Shown: positions 7,730 through 16,317 of the stretch, piece by piece
Layout: each line of letters starts with the position of its first letter
How positions within the stretch are numbered: position 1 is the first letter of the stretch
Source of the DNA: Bacillus sp. FJAT-27264
GTDB taxonomy: Bacteria > Bacillota > Bacilli > Paenibacillales > Paenibacillaceae
Direction of reading: 5' to 3'
Length of the DNA stretch: 64,000 bases
Assembly: GCF_001682855.1 (NCBI RefSeq)
Contig: NZ_MAQW01000001.1
Span: forward strand, 62,001 to 126,000
Translations under genes and position numbers: made by a program
The notes under the pieces: model-generated
The model's database searches: none
The model's input: the letters and a program-made list of their open reading frames with translations, nothing else
What the model was told of the DNA's origin: nothing

Positions 7730-8137
7730 TCAAGAATGACCGGCAGATGTAAAAGAAGGCTGGCGGCGGAAACCGTGATACCTGGTGCCTTGATAGCTAA
7801 GCTGCCCCCGGTCTCCTTCCACACTCATTCCGTATTCGGTGCCGTTCACCTTGAACTCCATTCGTGTTCCATCCTCCAACTCGTAGGTCAAATAGTAGTA
7901 CGTCGTACTGGTTCGGCTCGATCCGCCTTCGTCCTGAAGCTGCTGGTGTCTGACTTCGCTTCGTTTGCTCACGATATGGGCAGGCGTGGTCAGCATGGGC
8001 GAGCTATTGTTCCGACTCCATTGCAGCAGACCCCTGCCTGCAGATATAGCGACAATGCCAACCATCACAACGAGAAAGATCGGTATCACTGTTCCGGCAA
8101 AATCAAACATCCATGAAGGATCTGGGCCCATTCCCAT
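7730..8137 (-). CDS. DUF2500-family membrane protein
   Basis: 135 residues from the ATG at 8135-8137, chosen because AAGGAGG lies eight bases upstream; a longer reading to 8266 lacks a ribosome site. One N-terminal membrane segment (VIPIFLVVMVGIVAISAGRG, residues ~15-35) is followed by a ~90-residue domain with TPAHIVSKRSEVRH, YYYLTYELEDGTRMEFKVNG and GDRGQLSYQGTRYHGFRR, which matches the DUF2500 pattern (E. coli YhhM type). Function unknown. No functional partner nearby. Confidence 0.75.
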   Translation of the reverse strand: MGMGPDPSWMFDFAGTVIPIFLVVMVGIVAISAGRGLLQWSRNNSSPMLTTPAHIVSKRSEVRHQQLQDEGGSSRTSTTYYYLTYELEDGTRMEFKVNGTEYGMSVEGDRGQLSYQGTRYHGFRRQPSFTSAGHS

Positions 8138-8279
8138 GACATATTCCTCCTTATTCCCCGCGAGATTCCTCCGGCAGCCTACTCCGGGCGTTCCTGTACA
8201 TGTATATGCCTGTTCCAGCTCATACAGCATCAAGAGTTGCTTCACGGCAGAAGAAATATGTGCCACATCTATAAAAACA

Positions 8280-8326
8280 CAAAAAGACCACTTCCTTCTC
8301 TTATCCTACAAGAAATGAAGTGGTCT
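8280..8326 (-). terminator. Terminator after the small Cys-rich gene
   Basis: Minus-strand AGACCACTTC (8317-8326) and GAAGTGGTCT (8285-8294) pair perfectly over ten bases, followed by TTTTTG. It separates the small gene from the DUF2500 gene. Confidence 0.7.
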
Positions 8327-8351
8327 CCAATTATTCGATTCTACTGCCAGC

Positions 8352-8528
8352 TCAAGCATGTACTAAGTCTAAGAAGTGCTTGGTTTCATCTTCTTCGATT
8401 GGGAGCATTCCGTTCTCTGCCCAGCAGGCTCTGCATTGTTCTTCGGTCTCACACAAGTGGGCGTCATCACAGTTGTAGCACAATTGCAGAAGGTTTCTTG
8501 TCATATAATCCGTTTCAAAAGTTGTCAT
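8352..8528 (-). CDS. Small Cys-rich protein of 58 residues, unknown function
   Basis: Begins MTTFETDYMTRNLLQLCYNC and ends FLDLVHA. TAGGAG sits seven to eight bases before the ATG, and a perfect ten-pair terminator follows the stop, so it has the layout of a real gene. Four cysteines in two pairs (CYNC and CRAC, with a further Cys in HLCETEEQC) suggest a small zinc-binding knuckle. The protein is acidic. I do not recognise a named family. Coding potential is supported by the ribosome site, terminator and regular composition, not by homology. Confidence 0.65.
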   Translation of the reverse strand: MTTFETDYMTRNLLQLCYNCDDAHLCETEEQCRACWAENGMLPIEEDETKHFLDLVHA

Positions 8529-8660
8529 AGTAATCGCTCCTATCAGATGGTTAGTTTGTGAAAAAAATAACTTTCTTTCTATGTGTTAAATATATCACAA
8601 GGTATCGCATTTGTCATGTGATTTTTTTCACATTTATGAGGAAAATTTTAAATAAGTTTT

Positions 8661-8707
8661 AAAAAAAAAAATAATACAAAACAGCAGGCTCTCTACGAAC
8701 CTGCTGT
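8661..8707 (-). terminator. Terminator of the Ycf48-like lipoprotein gene
   Basis: Minus-strand ACAGCAGG, loop TTCGTAGAGAG, CCTGCTGT followed by TTTGTATTATTTTTTTTTT. Confidence 0.75.
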
Positions 8708-8725
8708 CTGTCGCTCCATACATGA

Positions 8726-10015
8726 TTATAAAACTCGCCAGCTTGCCCCGCCGTTCGTGGTCTGCAGAAGAATGGACCGCTTGTCCTCTTTCTTCTCAAT
8801 CAAGAGCCAGCCAACCTCTGAGGAGAAGAATTGCAGCTTGACGATCTCCGGATACTCCAACAGCTTGTCCTCTAGTACACTGCTTGACTTGAGCGCAGTC
8901 CAGGTCGCTCCCTGATCCTGCGTCTGGTATAACATGCTTCCATCTAGAATCCAACCGGTCGACAAATTCAGAAAAGTAGGGCTGAGATGACGGTTCCCAC
9001 CCGTCCTGCTCTTAAAACCAAAGGTTCTGAACTTCCAGCTTTCCCCGCCATTAGCTGTGAAATAGCCGTTGTACGTAATGCTGTTGTCCTTATCCTTCTG
9101 GCAACCTACAGACATCCAGCCTGTCGTTCTACCTCCACCGAAGAACTCCGGCCTGCCGGTAATCACCCGGTCACAGCCTTCAAAACGCTCGTTGATCAGA
9201 AACGGTGCGCCCTGCTGCCAGGTCTTCCCGCCATCGTTGGTTGTATAAATCTTGGGTAATGCCCCCGTCTGCAGGGTGACGAAACCATGCATGCTATCCC
9301 TGAAGATCATCCCCGTTGTTACACCGGCCATGGGAATCGCCGGATTCGGCAGCTTAGGGTTGTATTGTTCATTCTGCATAACATTCTTCCAGGTCGCCCC
9401 GCCGTCCACCGTGGAATACAGAGCTTTGCTCTCTTTGATCGCAGTAGTGTCCCATGAGGTCAATAGCCAGCCGTGGGTTGGAGAATAGAAATACATCGAC
9501 GAAATCGGATTGGCATCCGGCAGGGAGGATACTTTCCAGGACTGCCCTCCATCCTTGGTTCGCAGCACGATCGTCTCCGTCATCCCGTACGCACTCCTGA
9601 TGATCCAGCCATTACTTGGATCAGTGAAGAATATTTCCTTGCCATAGACAGGGTTAGATGGAAACTGTACATTGGCGGAAGGTGAGATATTAGCCCAGGT
9701 CGTACCGTTATCCTTCGTTATATACATACGCAGCTCATTCTTGGTTACGCCCCAGGCCAGTCCCTCGGATTCGCTGAGTAGCTGAAAATCTGTCAGACGG
9801 GTCTGAATCTGATACTTGGGATTATTCTCCGCATCCATATTCCGCGCATCCGGTGTTATCAATGTAATCGTCTGCCCTTCTTCCGGGGGCTCTGTAGGCT
9901 GCGGTGTCTGAGCAGGCGCCGCCGTTTTCGACATACAGGCCGACAAGATCAGCATGGATAGCATGATTAGAAGCACAACACTCAGAACCTTGGAACCTTG
10001 AGTTTTGGACGGCAA
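8726..10015 (-). CDS. Ycf48-like beta-propeller lipoprotein
   Basis: 429 residues. Lipobox LILSACMS at residues ~22-29 predicts attachment to the outer face of the membrane; a Pro/Thr-rich linker (residues ~31-50) follows. The rest carries repeated Asp-box-like blades: TKDNGTTWANIS, TKDGGQSWKVSS, TVDGGATWKNVM, TNDGGKTWQQGA, QDQGATWTAL and TTNGGASWRVL, with SEGLAWGV, SNGWIIR, THGWLLT and EVGWLL strands between. This is the arrangement of photosystem II assembly factor Ycf48/BNR-type propellers, here in a non-photosynthetic organism, so the name describes fold and not role. Own terminator. Function unknown; extracytoplasmic binding or scaffolding is plausible. Confidence 0.75.
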   Translation of the reverse strand: MPSKTQGSKVLSVVLLIMLSMLILSACMSKTAAPAQTPQPTEPPEEGQTITLITPDARNMDAENNPKYQIQTRLTDFQLLSESEGLAWGVTKNELRMYITKDNGTTWANISPSANVQFPSNPVYGKEIFFTDPSNGWIIRSAYGMTETIVLRTKDGGQSWKVSSLPDANPISSMYFYSPTHGWLLTSWDTTAIKESKALYSTVDGGATWKNVMQNEQYNPKLPNPAIPMAGVTTGMIFRDSMHGFVTLQTGALPKIYTTNDGGKTWQQGAPFLINERFEGCDRVITGRPEFFGGGRTTGWMSVGCQKDKDNSITYNGYFTANGGESWKFRTFGFKSRTGGNRHLSPTFLNLSTGWILDGSMLYQTQDQGATWTALKSSSVLEDKLLEYPEIVKLQFFSSEVGWLLIEKKEDKRSILLQTTNGGASWRVL

Positions 10016-10081
10016 TGCGCTCTCTCCTCTCCGTTATTGGAATTACATCATCATTCTGTACATTATCTATAGTTCCGTACA

Positions 10082-11482
10082 TTATTTATCGTTTCTGGAG
10101 TAGTCTGCGTTCAGCTTGCTGTTGCGGTAGCCGTATAGTGCATAGATCAGCAGGCCGATGACCAACCAGATTAGAAATCCGATCCAGGTCGCGCTCCCGA
10201 GATTGTACATCAGATAGCCACAAGCCGCAGCACTGAGCAACGGAAGAAAAGGTACCCAGGGTACCTTGAAGCCCCGCTTCAAGGTGGGTTGACTATAACG
10301 TAAGGCAACGACGCCAATCGAAACAACTAAGAAAGCAAACAATGTTCCAATACTAGTCAGATTCGCCAGGCGGCTGAGCGGAACAAATCCGGTCAAGATA
10401 GCGCTGACTATTCCCATCATCCAGATGCTGCGATTGGGTTGCTGTGTGGCCGAGTTGACCTTAGACAGGCTTTTCGGAAGCAGACCATCACGTGAAATTG
10501 CATAGAGCAAACGAGTCTGTCCATACATCATAACCAGCAGCACTGTAGTCATTCCTGTAATGGCTCCCAATGAGATCAATCCGGCAATCCCATTCTGGTC
10601 AACAAGCCGCAATGCATAAGATACCGGGTCGCTTACATTCAGATCGTAATAAGGAACAATACCGGTTAGGACCAGGGACACGGATATGTACAACACCGTA
10701 CAGATCACAACGGATGATATGATCCCAATCGGTATATCTCGCTGCGGACTCTTAACCTCTTCAGCAGCATTGGAGATCGCATCGAAGCCGATATAGGCAA
10801 AGAAAACGGTCGCTGCCCCATTCATGACACCATGCATACCGAAAGGGAGGAAAGGCGACCAGTTCTCCGGTTTTATATAGAAAATCCCCGTAAAAATGAA
10901 CAATAAAACTACGGCCAGCTTTATTACGACCATAATCGCATTAAAACGAGCCGTTTCTTTCGCTCCACGGGTCAGCAGCAAAGAAATCAGTAGAATAATG
11001 ACGACTGCAGGCAGATCGATAAAAGTACCTTTGTCCGAATTATACGCCCCGGAGAGCAATGTAGGCAAATGCAAGCCGAAGCCTTCTAACAGTCCCTGAA
11101 TATATCCGGACCAACCACTACCCACCGCAGCAACTGCTACTCCATACTCGAGCACCAAATCCCAGCCAAGAATCCAGGCAAGCAACTCGCCAAAAGCAAC
11201 ATAGCTGTATGCGTAAGCACTCCCGGACACCGGTAATGCGGAAGCCAGTTCGGAATAACATAAGGCGGAGAGTACGCAAGCAATGCCTGCCAGGATAAAG
11301 GACAGAATAATTCCCGGTCCAGCATGCTCGGCTGCTGCAACCCCTGTTACGACGAATATTCCCGTTCCGATGACTGCCCCCACACCAAGCGCCGTCAAAT
11401 CAAAGGCACCCAATGTTTTGTTCAATTTGTTAGTGTCGCCGCCCAGGACTGCGGTCAGCGATTTTTTTCGAAATAAATCCAT
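10082..11482 (-). CDS. APC-family amino acid permease (YfnA/cationic amino acid transporter type)
   Basis: 466 residues with about twelve to thirteen hydrophobic segments. The family motif GVGAVIGTGIFVVTGVAAAEHAG at residues ~33-55 places the unwound helix-1 substrate site. Strong similarity in layout to B. subtilis YfnA and other CAT-type permeases (YSYVAFGELLAWILGWDLVLEY, FFAYIGFDAISNAAEEVKSPQRD). Likely proton-coupled import of an amino acid; substrate unresolved. ATG at 11480-11482. It lies 66 bases upstream of the Ycf48-like gene on the same strand, so the two could be cotranscribed. Confidence 0.85.
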   Translation of the reverse strand: MDLFRKKSLTAVLGGDTNKLNKTLGAFDLTALGVGAVIGTGIFVVTGVAAAEHAGPGIILSFILAGIACVLSALCYSELASALPVSGSAYAYSYVAFGELLAWILGWDLVLEYGVAVAAVGSGWSGYIQGLLEGFGLHLPTLLSGAYNSDKGTFIDLPAVVIILLISLLLTRGAKETARFNAIMVVIKLAVVLLFIFTGIFYIKPENWSPFLPFGMHGVMNGAATVFFAYIGFDAISNAAEEVKSPQRDIPIGIISSVVICTVLYISVSLVLTGIVPYYDLNVSDPVSYALRLVDQNGIAGLISLGAITGMTTVLLVMMYGQTRLLYAISRDGLLPKSLSKVNSATQQPNRSIWMMGIVSAILTGFVPLSRLANLTSIGTLFAFLVVSIGVVALRYSQPTLKRGFKVPWVPFLPLLSAAACGYLMYNLGSATWIGFLIWLVIGLLIYALYGYRNSKLNADYSRNDK

Positions 11483-11645
11483 TTCTTACTACTCTCCTAT
11501 CAGGTAATTAAATTATACATTTAAAGCCCACAGCAGCTTCCATAAACAACACTAATGTGGAAATGGTACACATAATCCTTCTTTTTTATCCTTAAATTGT
11601 GCGTTGACAGAATCGCCTTCAGATATTGGATTAAAAGCAATCCTC

Positions 11646-11674
11646 TTGAAAACACTACCTGTAACGATTATGAT
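11646..11674 (+). promoter_or_regulatory. Promoter of ldh
   Basis: TTGAAA (11646-11651), 17-base spacer, TATGAT (11669-11674), 48 bases before the ldh ATG. Good match to the vegetative consensus. No clear Rex operator was recognised. Confidence 0.6.
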
Positions 11675-11721
11675 GGATAAGATTGGACACAAAAAATTCG
11701 CAATTCGGAGGAGATGGAACA

Positions 11722-12645
11722 ATGGCCCCCCCAAAGCCTAACCGCGTAGTCGTTATCGGTACAGGCGCCGTCGGAACGACAACCGCCTATACTTTATTGT
11801 TGCGCAGACGGATGCAAGAACTGGTATTGATCGACGTTAATCATCAGAAAGCGCTCGGTGAAGCGCTTGATATGAATCACGGCATGCCTTTTGTCGGCGG
11901 CGTGAAACTATGGGCAGGTACTTATGAAGATTGCCGAGATGCGGATATCATTATTGTGACCGCCGGCGCCTCCCAAAAACCGGGCGAGACTCGGATTGAT
12001 CTGCTTAGAAAGAACATTTCAATTTTCAAAGACATCATTCAGAAAATAACCAAATACAATCAACATGCCATTCTGCTGATTGCTACGAACCCGGTTGATA
12101 TTTTGTCCTATGCGACATTGAAAATAAGCGGTTTTGACCGCAGACGCGTTATCGGCTCTGGTACCGTACTTGATAGCGCAAGATTCCGTTATCTGATCGG
12201 ACGCCACAAGGAGATTGATCCGCGCAGTATCCACGGTCAGATCATCGGGGAGCATGGCGACTCTGAGCTGCCAGTGTGGAGTCTCGCGAATGTGGCCGGG
12301 ATCGAGCTTGGCTTTGACGAAGAAGAACGCAAGGAGATTTTTGAGGATACCAAGAATGCAGCCTATGAAATCATCGATGCCAAAGGGTCCACATCCTATG
12401 CGATTGCCCTCGCACTCGACCGGATCGTTGTTTCGATCCTTCATAATGAAGGCGCTGTTCTGAACGTCTCGACACTGCTCAATAACTACAATGGTGTCTC
12501 CGATGTGTTCCTTGGTGCACCTTGTATTGTTGACCGTTCCGGCGTGCGCGAGGTCCTTGATCTTCCATTGAACGAAGAAGAACAAGCCCTCTTCCAAAAA
12601 TCAGCTGAGAAGCTCAAGTCCGAAATCGCAAAGCTTGAACTATAA
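11722..12645 (+). CDS. ldh: L-lactate dehydrogenase
   Basis: 307 residues from the ATG at 11722, with GGAGGAG ~9 bases upstream; an in-frame ATG at 11683 lacks one. Rossmann motif VVVIGTGAVGTTTAY at the N-terminus. Substrate-specificity loop AGASQKPGETR has the Gln that marks lactate rather than malate dehydrogenase and the mobile-loop Arg; catalytic Asp/Arg in LDSARFRYLIG and catalytic His in IGEHGDSELP. NAD-dependent pyruvate/lactate interconversion in the cytoplasm, for fermentative redox balance. Promoter and terminator flank it, so it is a single-gene unit. Confidence 0.95.
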   Translation: MAPPKPNRVVVIGTGAVGTTTAYTLLLRRRMQELVLIDVNHQKALGEALDMNHGMPFVGGVKLWAGTYEDCRDADIIIVTAGASQKPGETRIDLLRKNISIFKDIIQKITKYNQHAILLIATNPVDILSYATLKISGFDRRRVIGSGTVLDSARFRYLIGRHKEIDPRSIHGQIIGEHGDSELPVWSLANVAGIELGFDEEERKEIFEDTKNAAYEIIDAKGSTSYAIALALDRIVVSILHNEGAVLNVSTLLNNYNGVSDVFLGAPCIVDRSGVREVLDLPLNEEEQALFQKSAEKLKSEIAKLEL

Positions 12646-12661
12646 GCATTTTGTACAAGTT

Positions 12662-12692
12662 GCTGCCAGTCTTTTGACTGGCGGCTTTTTGT
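12662..12692 (+). terminator. ldh terminator
   Basis: GCTGCCAGTC, loop TTTT, GACTGGCGGC (ten pairs, one G-U), then TTTTTG. Confidence 0.85.
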
Positions 12693-12752
12693 TGCCTCTA
12701 TATCAAATGAGATGCTATAATCTGGCTCCAAAATGTCCTCGTTCAACTATAT

Positions 12753-12780
12753 AGTTAACATAATAATTATTATGTAATTA
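12753..12780 (+). repeat. dif-like site A (11-6-11)
   Basis: Left arm AGTTAACATAA, spacer TAATTA, right arm TTATGTAATTA. It lies in the convergent gap between ldh and the recombinase gene, 16 bases from the recombinase stop codon. The left arm matches the XerD half of Firmicutes dif as I recall it. See the other four sites at 16290, 28094, 28525 and 41816. Confidence 0.6.
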
Positions 12781-12796
12781 TATGAAGAATAGAGCA

Positions 12797-13711
12797 CTAC
12801 CGCTGTGGCAGCGATAGTTGCAGTTTTGCCATAGCTTCTTCCTTCTCCCGGCTTGTAATATGCGTATACACCGTTGTCGTCTGGATCGAGGAGTGGCCCA
12901 GCAGTTCTTGAAGCGTTCGCAGATCCGCCCCTTTGCGCAGTAGCATGGTTGCGAAGGAGTGTCGCAGCTTATGGCTGGAATACGGTCGGCGCTGGGAAGG
13001 AGGAATCTCCTCCTGAAAACGGTCAAACGTCTCAGTAGCAATCTGCTGAATGGCCCGGATAGAGAGCCGCCGTCCTTTTTGCGAGATGAACATGGCTTCC
13101 TCTTTGTTTCGCCAAGGCGCAAGCCGCTCGGACAAAGCCTGATCCAGAAATGGTGCAATATCCTCCGGCACTGGAATGTTCCGCCACTTCCGCCCTTTTC
13201 CGAACACTCTGAGCGAACGTCTTTCTACATTATAGTCTCCCATATTCAGCGTATGGACTTCCCCTACCCGCAGGCCCATATACGACATCAGCAAAAAGAG
13301 GGCCAGATTGCGTTGTCTGTACTTGCCTTCTATGGCTGACATAAAGCGCTGCAGATCGCCTTCATCGAGATAGACGGGCTCCCGGTTTTTTTCCGTTTTG
13401 GATTTCTTGATTCCTGCCGCGGGATTATCCCTATGCACTTCCAGCTCGATCAGTGCTTTGAAAAAGCAGTTCACCGAAGCATGCTTGCGGTTACGGGTGG
13501 CATCGCTGACCCCACGTTCCCGGACAGAGGTCAGAAAGGAGACGACATGTAGCTTCTTGACCATTTCTAGTCTTTTGCCGTTCAGACTGCCCAAAAACTC
13601 CTTTACATCTGCAAGATAGGATTTCTGCGTATAAGAGGTGTATCCGGCATCCTTCATCCAGATGAGGAAGGCATGCAATTCTTCTTCATATTCTTCATTC
13701 AAGTCGTCCAC
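12797..13711 (-). CDS. XerC/D-like tyrosine recombinase
   Basis: 304 residues. N-terminal SAM-like DNA-binding domain (~1-95) and C-terminal catalytic domain with all expected residues: Arg148 (GLRVGE), Lys in the GKGRKWR hairpin (~172-175), His247 and Arg250 (SHKLRHSF), His273 (LLGHSS) and nucleophile Tyr282 (TTTVYTH). Length and layout are those of XerC/XerD, but the position next to ldh is not where housekeeping xerC or xerD normally sit, so I leave the symbol blank. Start is GTG at 13709-13711 after GAGAGGGG. The gene ends 16 bases from dif-like site A, suggesting a cognate site. Transcribed convergently to ldh and downstream of the LysR gene. Confidence 0.88.
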   Translation of the reverse strand: MDDLNEEYEEELHAFLIWMKDAGYTSYTQKSYLADVKEFLGSLNGKRLEMVKKLHVVSFLTSVRERGVSDATRNRKHASVNCFFKALIELEVHRDNPAAGIKKSKTEKNREPVYLDEGDLQRFMSAIEGKYRQRNLALFLLMSYMGLRVGEVHTLNMGDYNVERRSLRVFGKGRKWRNIPVPEDIAPFLDQALSERLAPWRNKEEAMFISQKGRRLSIRAIQQIATETFDRFQEEIPPSQRRPYSSHKLRHSFATMLLRKGADLRTLQELLGHSSIQTTTVYTHITSREKEEAMAKLQLSLPQR

Positions 13712-13744
13712 GCCTATGCAGCCCCTCTCTGTGATTTCGACAAT

Positions 13745-14713
13745 CTATTGTACCATAGATTGCTCCGCGCGAAAGTAGTCTTTCTTCCTAGAGGATGAAT
13801 CCTGTACGCCTGCTAGCGCGTCATTCCACTCGATCCCATGCTTCTGAACCGTCAATAGAAATTCAGCCAGTGCTGGTGATTTCCACTTTTTATGATGATA
13901 AGCAATCTGGGTAGCTACACGCTGAGATTCATCATTCCAGTTCAACTTGGCCATCTTGCCTTCGGCGAGTTCGCTTCTCACTGTCACCAGCGGTACAAAT
14001 GATAGACCCAGTCCAGCCATCACACACTGCTTAATCGCCTCAATGCTCCAGAACTCCAGATTGGGATCAGGAAAAACGCCATGACTGTTCAAATAATGCT
14101 CGAACAAAGTCCGGTAAGTGCAGCCCGTCTCAGTATGGAGAATCGTTTCTCCTTTCAAGTGTAGCGGCTCTACTTCTTCATGGATCAGCAGCGGGTGCTC
14201 CAGCGGAGCGATAAGCGCCATCTCTTCATGGATCAAAGTCTCAACGTACAGATCTTTATACTCAGTCTCCGGCTGCAGCAGAAAAGCTATATCCAGTTCT
14301 CCCGAACGCAAGAAGTCGGTCAGTTCCCAGCAAGCCCCCGGCTTGAGAATAATCTGGACCTGCGGATAGCGGCCACGGAATTCCCGGATAATTCCCGGTA
14401 GTCGAAAAGCCGCCAGCGATTCGGGCGCACCGATCCGCAAGGTGCCTGTGATCTCACTGCCAGAACGCAGCGCATCCTGAGCCATGGCATGCATTTTGGA
14501 GATTTCCTGGGCATACGGTAGCAGACGACGTCCCGCATCGGTCAGGATGATTTTTTTGCTGATTCGGTCAAATAAGGGCTGGCCCAATTCCCCTTCCAGC
14601 GCCTGAATCTGTGCGGTAATACTAGATTGTGCGTAATCCAGCTTCTGCGCCGCACGGGTAAAACTTCCAGTCTCCACCACAACCAAAAAGGTAAATAAAT
14701 GACGCGATTCCAT
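13745..14713 (-). CDS. LysR-family transcriptional regulator
   Basis: 322 residues. N-terminal winged helix with FLVVVETGSFTRAAQKLDYAQSSITAQIQALE (residues ~8-40), then a two-lobed effector domain (~90-295; GTLRIGAPESLAAFRLPGIIREF, GELDIAFLLQPE, VMAGLGLSFVP). The C-terminal tail past ~300 is charged and extra. Divergent from the YjeH-like exporter across a 127-base gap, the usual layout for a LysR regulator and its target, so an amino acid is a likely inducer. It also lies just upstream of the recombinase on the same strand (33-base gap). Confidence 0.88.
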   Translation of the reverse strand: MESRHLFTFLVVVETGSFTRAAQKLDYAQSSITAQIQALEGELGQPLFDRISKKIILTDAGRRLLPYAQEISKMHAMAQDALRSGSEITGTLRIGAPESLAAFRLPGIIREFRGRYPQVQIILKPGACWELTDFLRSGELDIAFLLQPETEYKDLYVETLIHEEMALIAPLEHPLLIHEEVEPLHLKGETILHTETGCTYRTLFEHYLNSHGVFPDPNLEFWSIEAIKQCVMAGLGLSFVPLVTVRSELAEGKMAKLNWNDESQRVATQIAYHHKKWKSPALAEFLLTVQKHGIEWNDALAGVQDSSSRKKDYFRAEQSMVQ

Positions 14714-14840
14714 GTGGCCTCCTGTCTATGAAATCAACCATCGGTTTTTCAGATGGATAAGATTCAATAATTCTGTTTTTCCAATGGGTTTATTATCTGA
14801 TACTCTATAACAAAACACAAGGAAAGCAGGATCACTTTTA

Positions 14841-16151
14841 ATGAAGCAAACGTTACAACGTCATATTGGCATGCCACAGGCAATCGCACTATATATAGGA
14901 GCTGTTCTTGGTTCTGGCGTCCTGATTGTCCCCGGACTAGCAGCGGAGATGGCGGGTCCGGCCTCCCTGCTGGCCTGGGGATTTATGACCCTCCTCATCC
15001 TGCCGATGGCACTATCCATGGGGCTACTCTCCGCCAAATTCCCCAATGCCGGGGGTGTATCCCACTTTGTCACCCTGGCCTTCGGTCCAAAGGCAGGTGC
15101 TCTGGTGGGCTGGTTCTTCCTAATGTCCGTCCCGATTGGCGGCCCTGTCGCGTCCTTGACCGGAGCGGGTTATATGACTGCCGCCATGGGCTGGGACAAC
15201 AATGTTAGAATCGCCCTGGCTGCTGGCATGTTAGCCATTGGACTAATCACCAACTGGATCGGCATGCAGCTAGCCGGTAAAATTCAGGTAGCCGTCGTCA
15301 TCGCCATCGTGGCTGTGCTCGTATTTTCTTTTGCCGCGGCGCTGCCCCGAATGGAAAGTATTCATTTTACGCCTTTCGTGCCACATGGCTGGATGAGTGT
15401 TGGTCAGGCCGCAGCCATACTATTCTGGTGTTTTATCGGCTGGGAGGCGGTCTCCCATCTCTCCGAGGAATTCAAAGACCCGCAGCGCGCAGCTGTAAAA
15501 GGGGTCACGATTGCCGCGATCATCGTCGGCGTTCTGTACTTCCTGTCGGCATTAGCTACCGTGGGCACCCAAAGCTATCTCAAAGGCGGCTCTGACGCAT
15601 CACTCGTCTGGATCATCAGCCAGCCACTCGGCCGCTGGGGCGGATTCATCGCCGGGCTTACCGGCATGTTCATCTGCACGGCGACTATTATCGCTTATTC
15701 TGGCGCAGCCTCCCGAGTTGCTTTTGCATTATCGAGAGAAGGTTATGCGCCCAAGTGGATGGGAACTCTGTCGGCACGGTATAATACGCCCACTGGAGCT
15801 ATCGGCTTTCTGTTGGGATGCTTTGTGATTGTTTTCGTACTATATGGAAGCGGCTTGCTCTCCATTACGACGCTAATCCAATTTCCGAACGCAACATTTA
15901 TCCTGACCTATATTGGCGGCTGTGCCGCCGGAATTCGTCTTTTGCGCGGCAATCGGTTAGGCGTAACAATCAGTTGGATTTCTTTAGTGGCAACACTCGC
16001 TGTCTTCCCGTTTACAGGTTGGGCGATCGGTTACCCCTTGATCATCACCCTACTATTTGGATTGGTTGCCTACCGTAGCAAAAATAGCAAACCAACTTTG
16101 ATTCAGAAAGATATTAAACTCACAACTGATGGTAAGCAGCATGAACTTTAA
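14841..16151 (+). CDS. YjeH-like amino acid exporter (APC superfamily)
   Basis: 436 residues, about twelve membrane segments. LYIGAVLGSGVLIVPGLAAEMAGPASLLAW at residues ~17-46 is the APC helix-1 motif in the form seen in E. coli YjeH, which exports methionine and branched-chain amino acids; WEAVSHLSEEFKDPQRAAVKG near 200 fits as well. Divergent partner of the LysR gene. AAAGCAGG lies before the ATG. A perfect 18-pair terminator follows. Substrate direction (export) is inferred from family and LysR pairing. Confidence 0.8.
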   Translation: MKQTLQRHIGMPQAIALYIGAVLGSGVLIVPGLAAEMAGPASLLAWGFMTLLILPMALSMGLLSAKFPNAGGVSHFVTLAFGPKAGALVGWFFLMSVPIGGPVASLTGAGYMTAAMGWDNNVRIALAAGMLAIGLITNWIGMQLAGKIQVAVVIAIVAVLVFSFAAALPRMESIHFTPFVPHGWMSVGQAAAILFWCFIGWEAVSHLSEEFKDPQRAAVKGVTIAAIIVGVLYFLSALATVGTQSYLKGGSDASLVWIISQPLGRWGGFIAGLTGMFICTATIIAYSGAASRVAFALSREGYAPKWMGTLSARYNTPTGAIGFLLGCFVIVFVLYGSGLLSITTLIQFPNATFILTYIGGCAAGIRLLRGNRLGVTISWISLVATLAVFPFTGWAIGYPLIITLLFGLVAYRSKNSKPTLIQKDIKLTTDGKQHEL

Positions 16152-16187
16152 TTCTCCCTATGGAGATAAAAAGGTAAATATAGAGTT

Positions 16188-16229
16188 AGAGCCGAGCACC
16201 TTGAACGTTCAAGGTGCTCGGCTCTTTTT
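16188..16229 (+). terminator. Strong terminator after the YjeH-like gene
   Basis: AGAGCCGAGCACCTTGAA and its exact complement (16208-16225) with a two-base centre, then TTTTT. Confidence 0.9.
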
Positions 16230-16289
16230 CACTCCATAATGCCAGTGTAATGTTTTGGAAATTTGATATTTTCTCTATTCGAGCAACCA

Positions 16290-16317
16290 AGTTAACATAA
16301 TGTTATTTATGTAACCT
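16290..16317 (+). repeat. dif-like site B (11-6-11)
   Basis: Left arm AGTTAACATAA, spacer TGTTAT, right arm TTATGTAACCT. Both arms are identical to those of site E (41816, opposite strand). Lies downstream of the YjeH-like gene in a convergent gap, same orientation as site A, bracketing a 3.5-kb segment that holds the recombinase, LysR and exporter genes. Confidence 0.6.
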
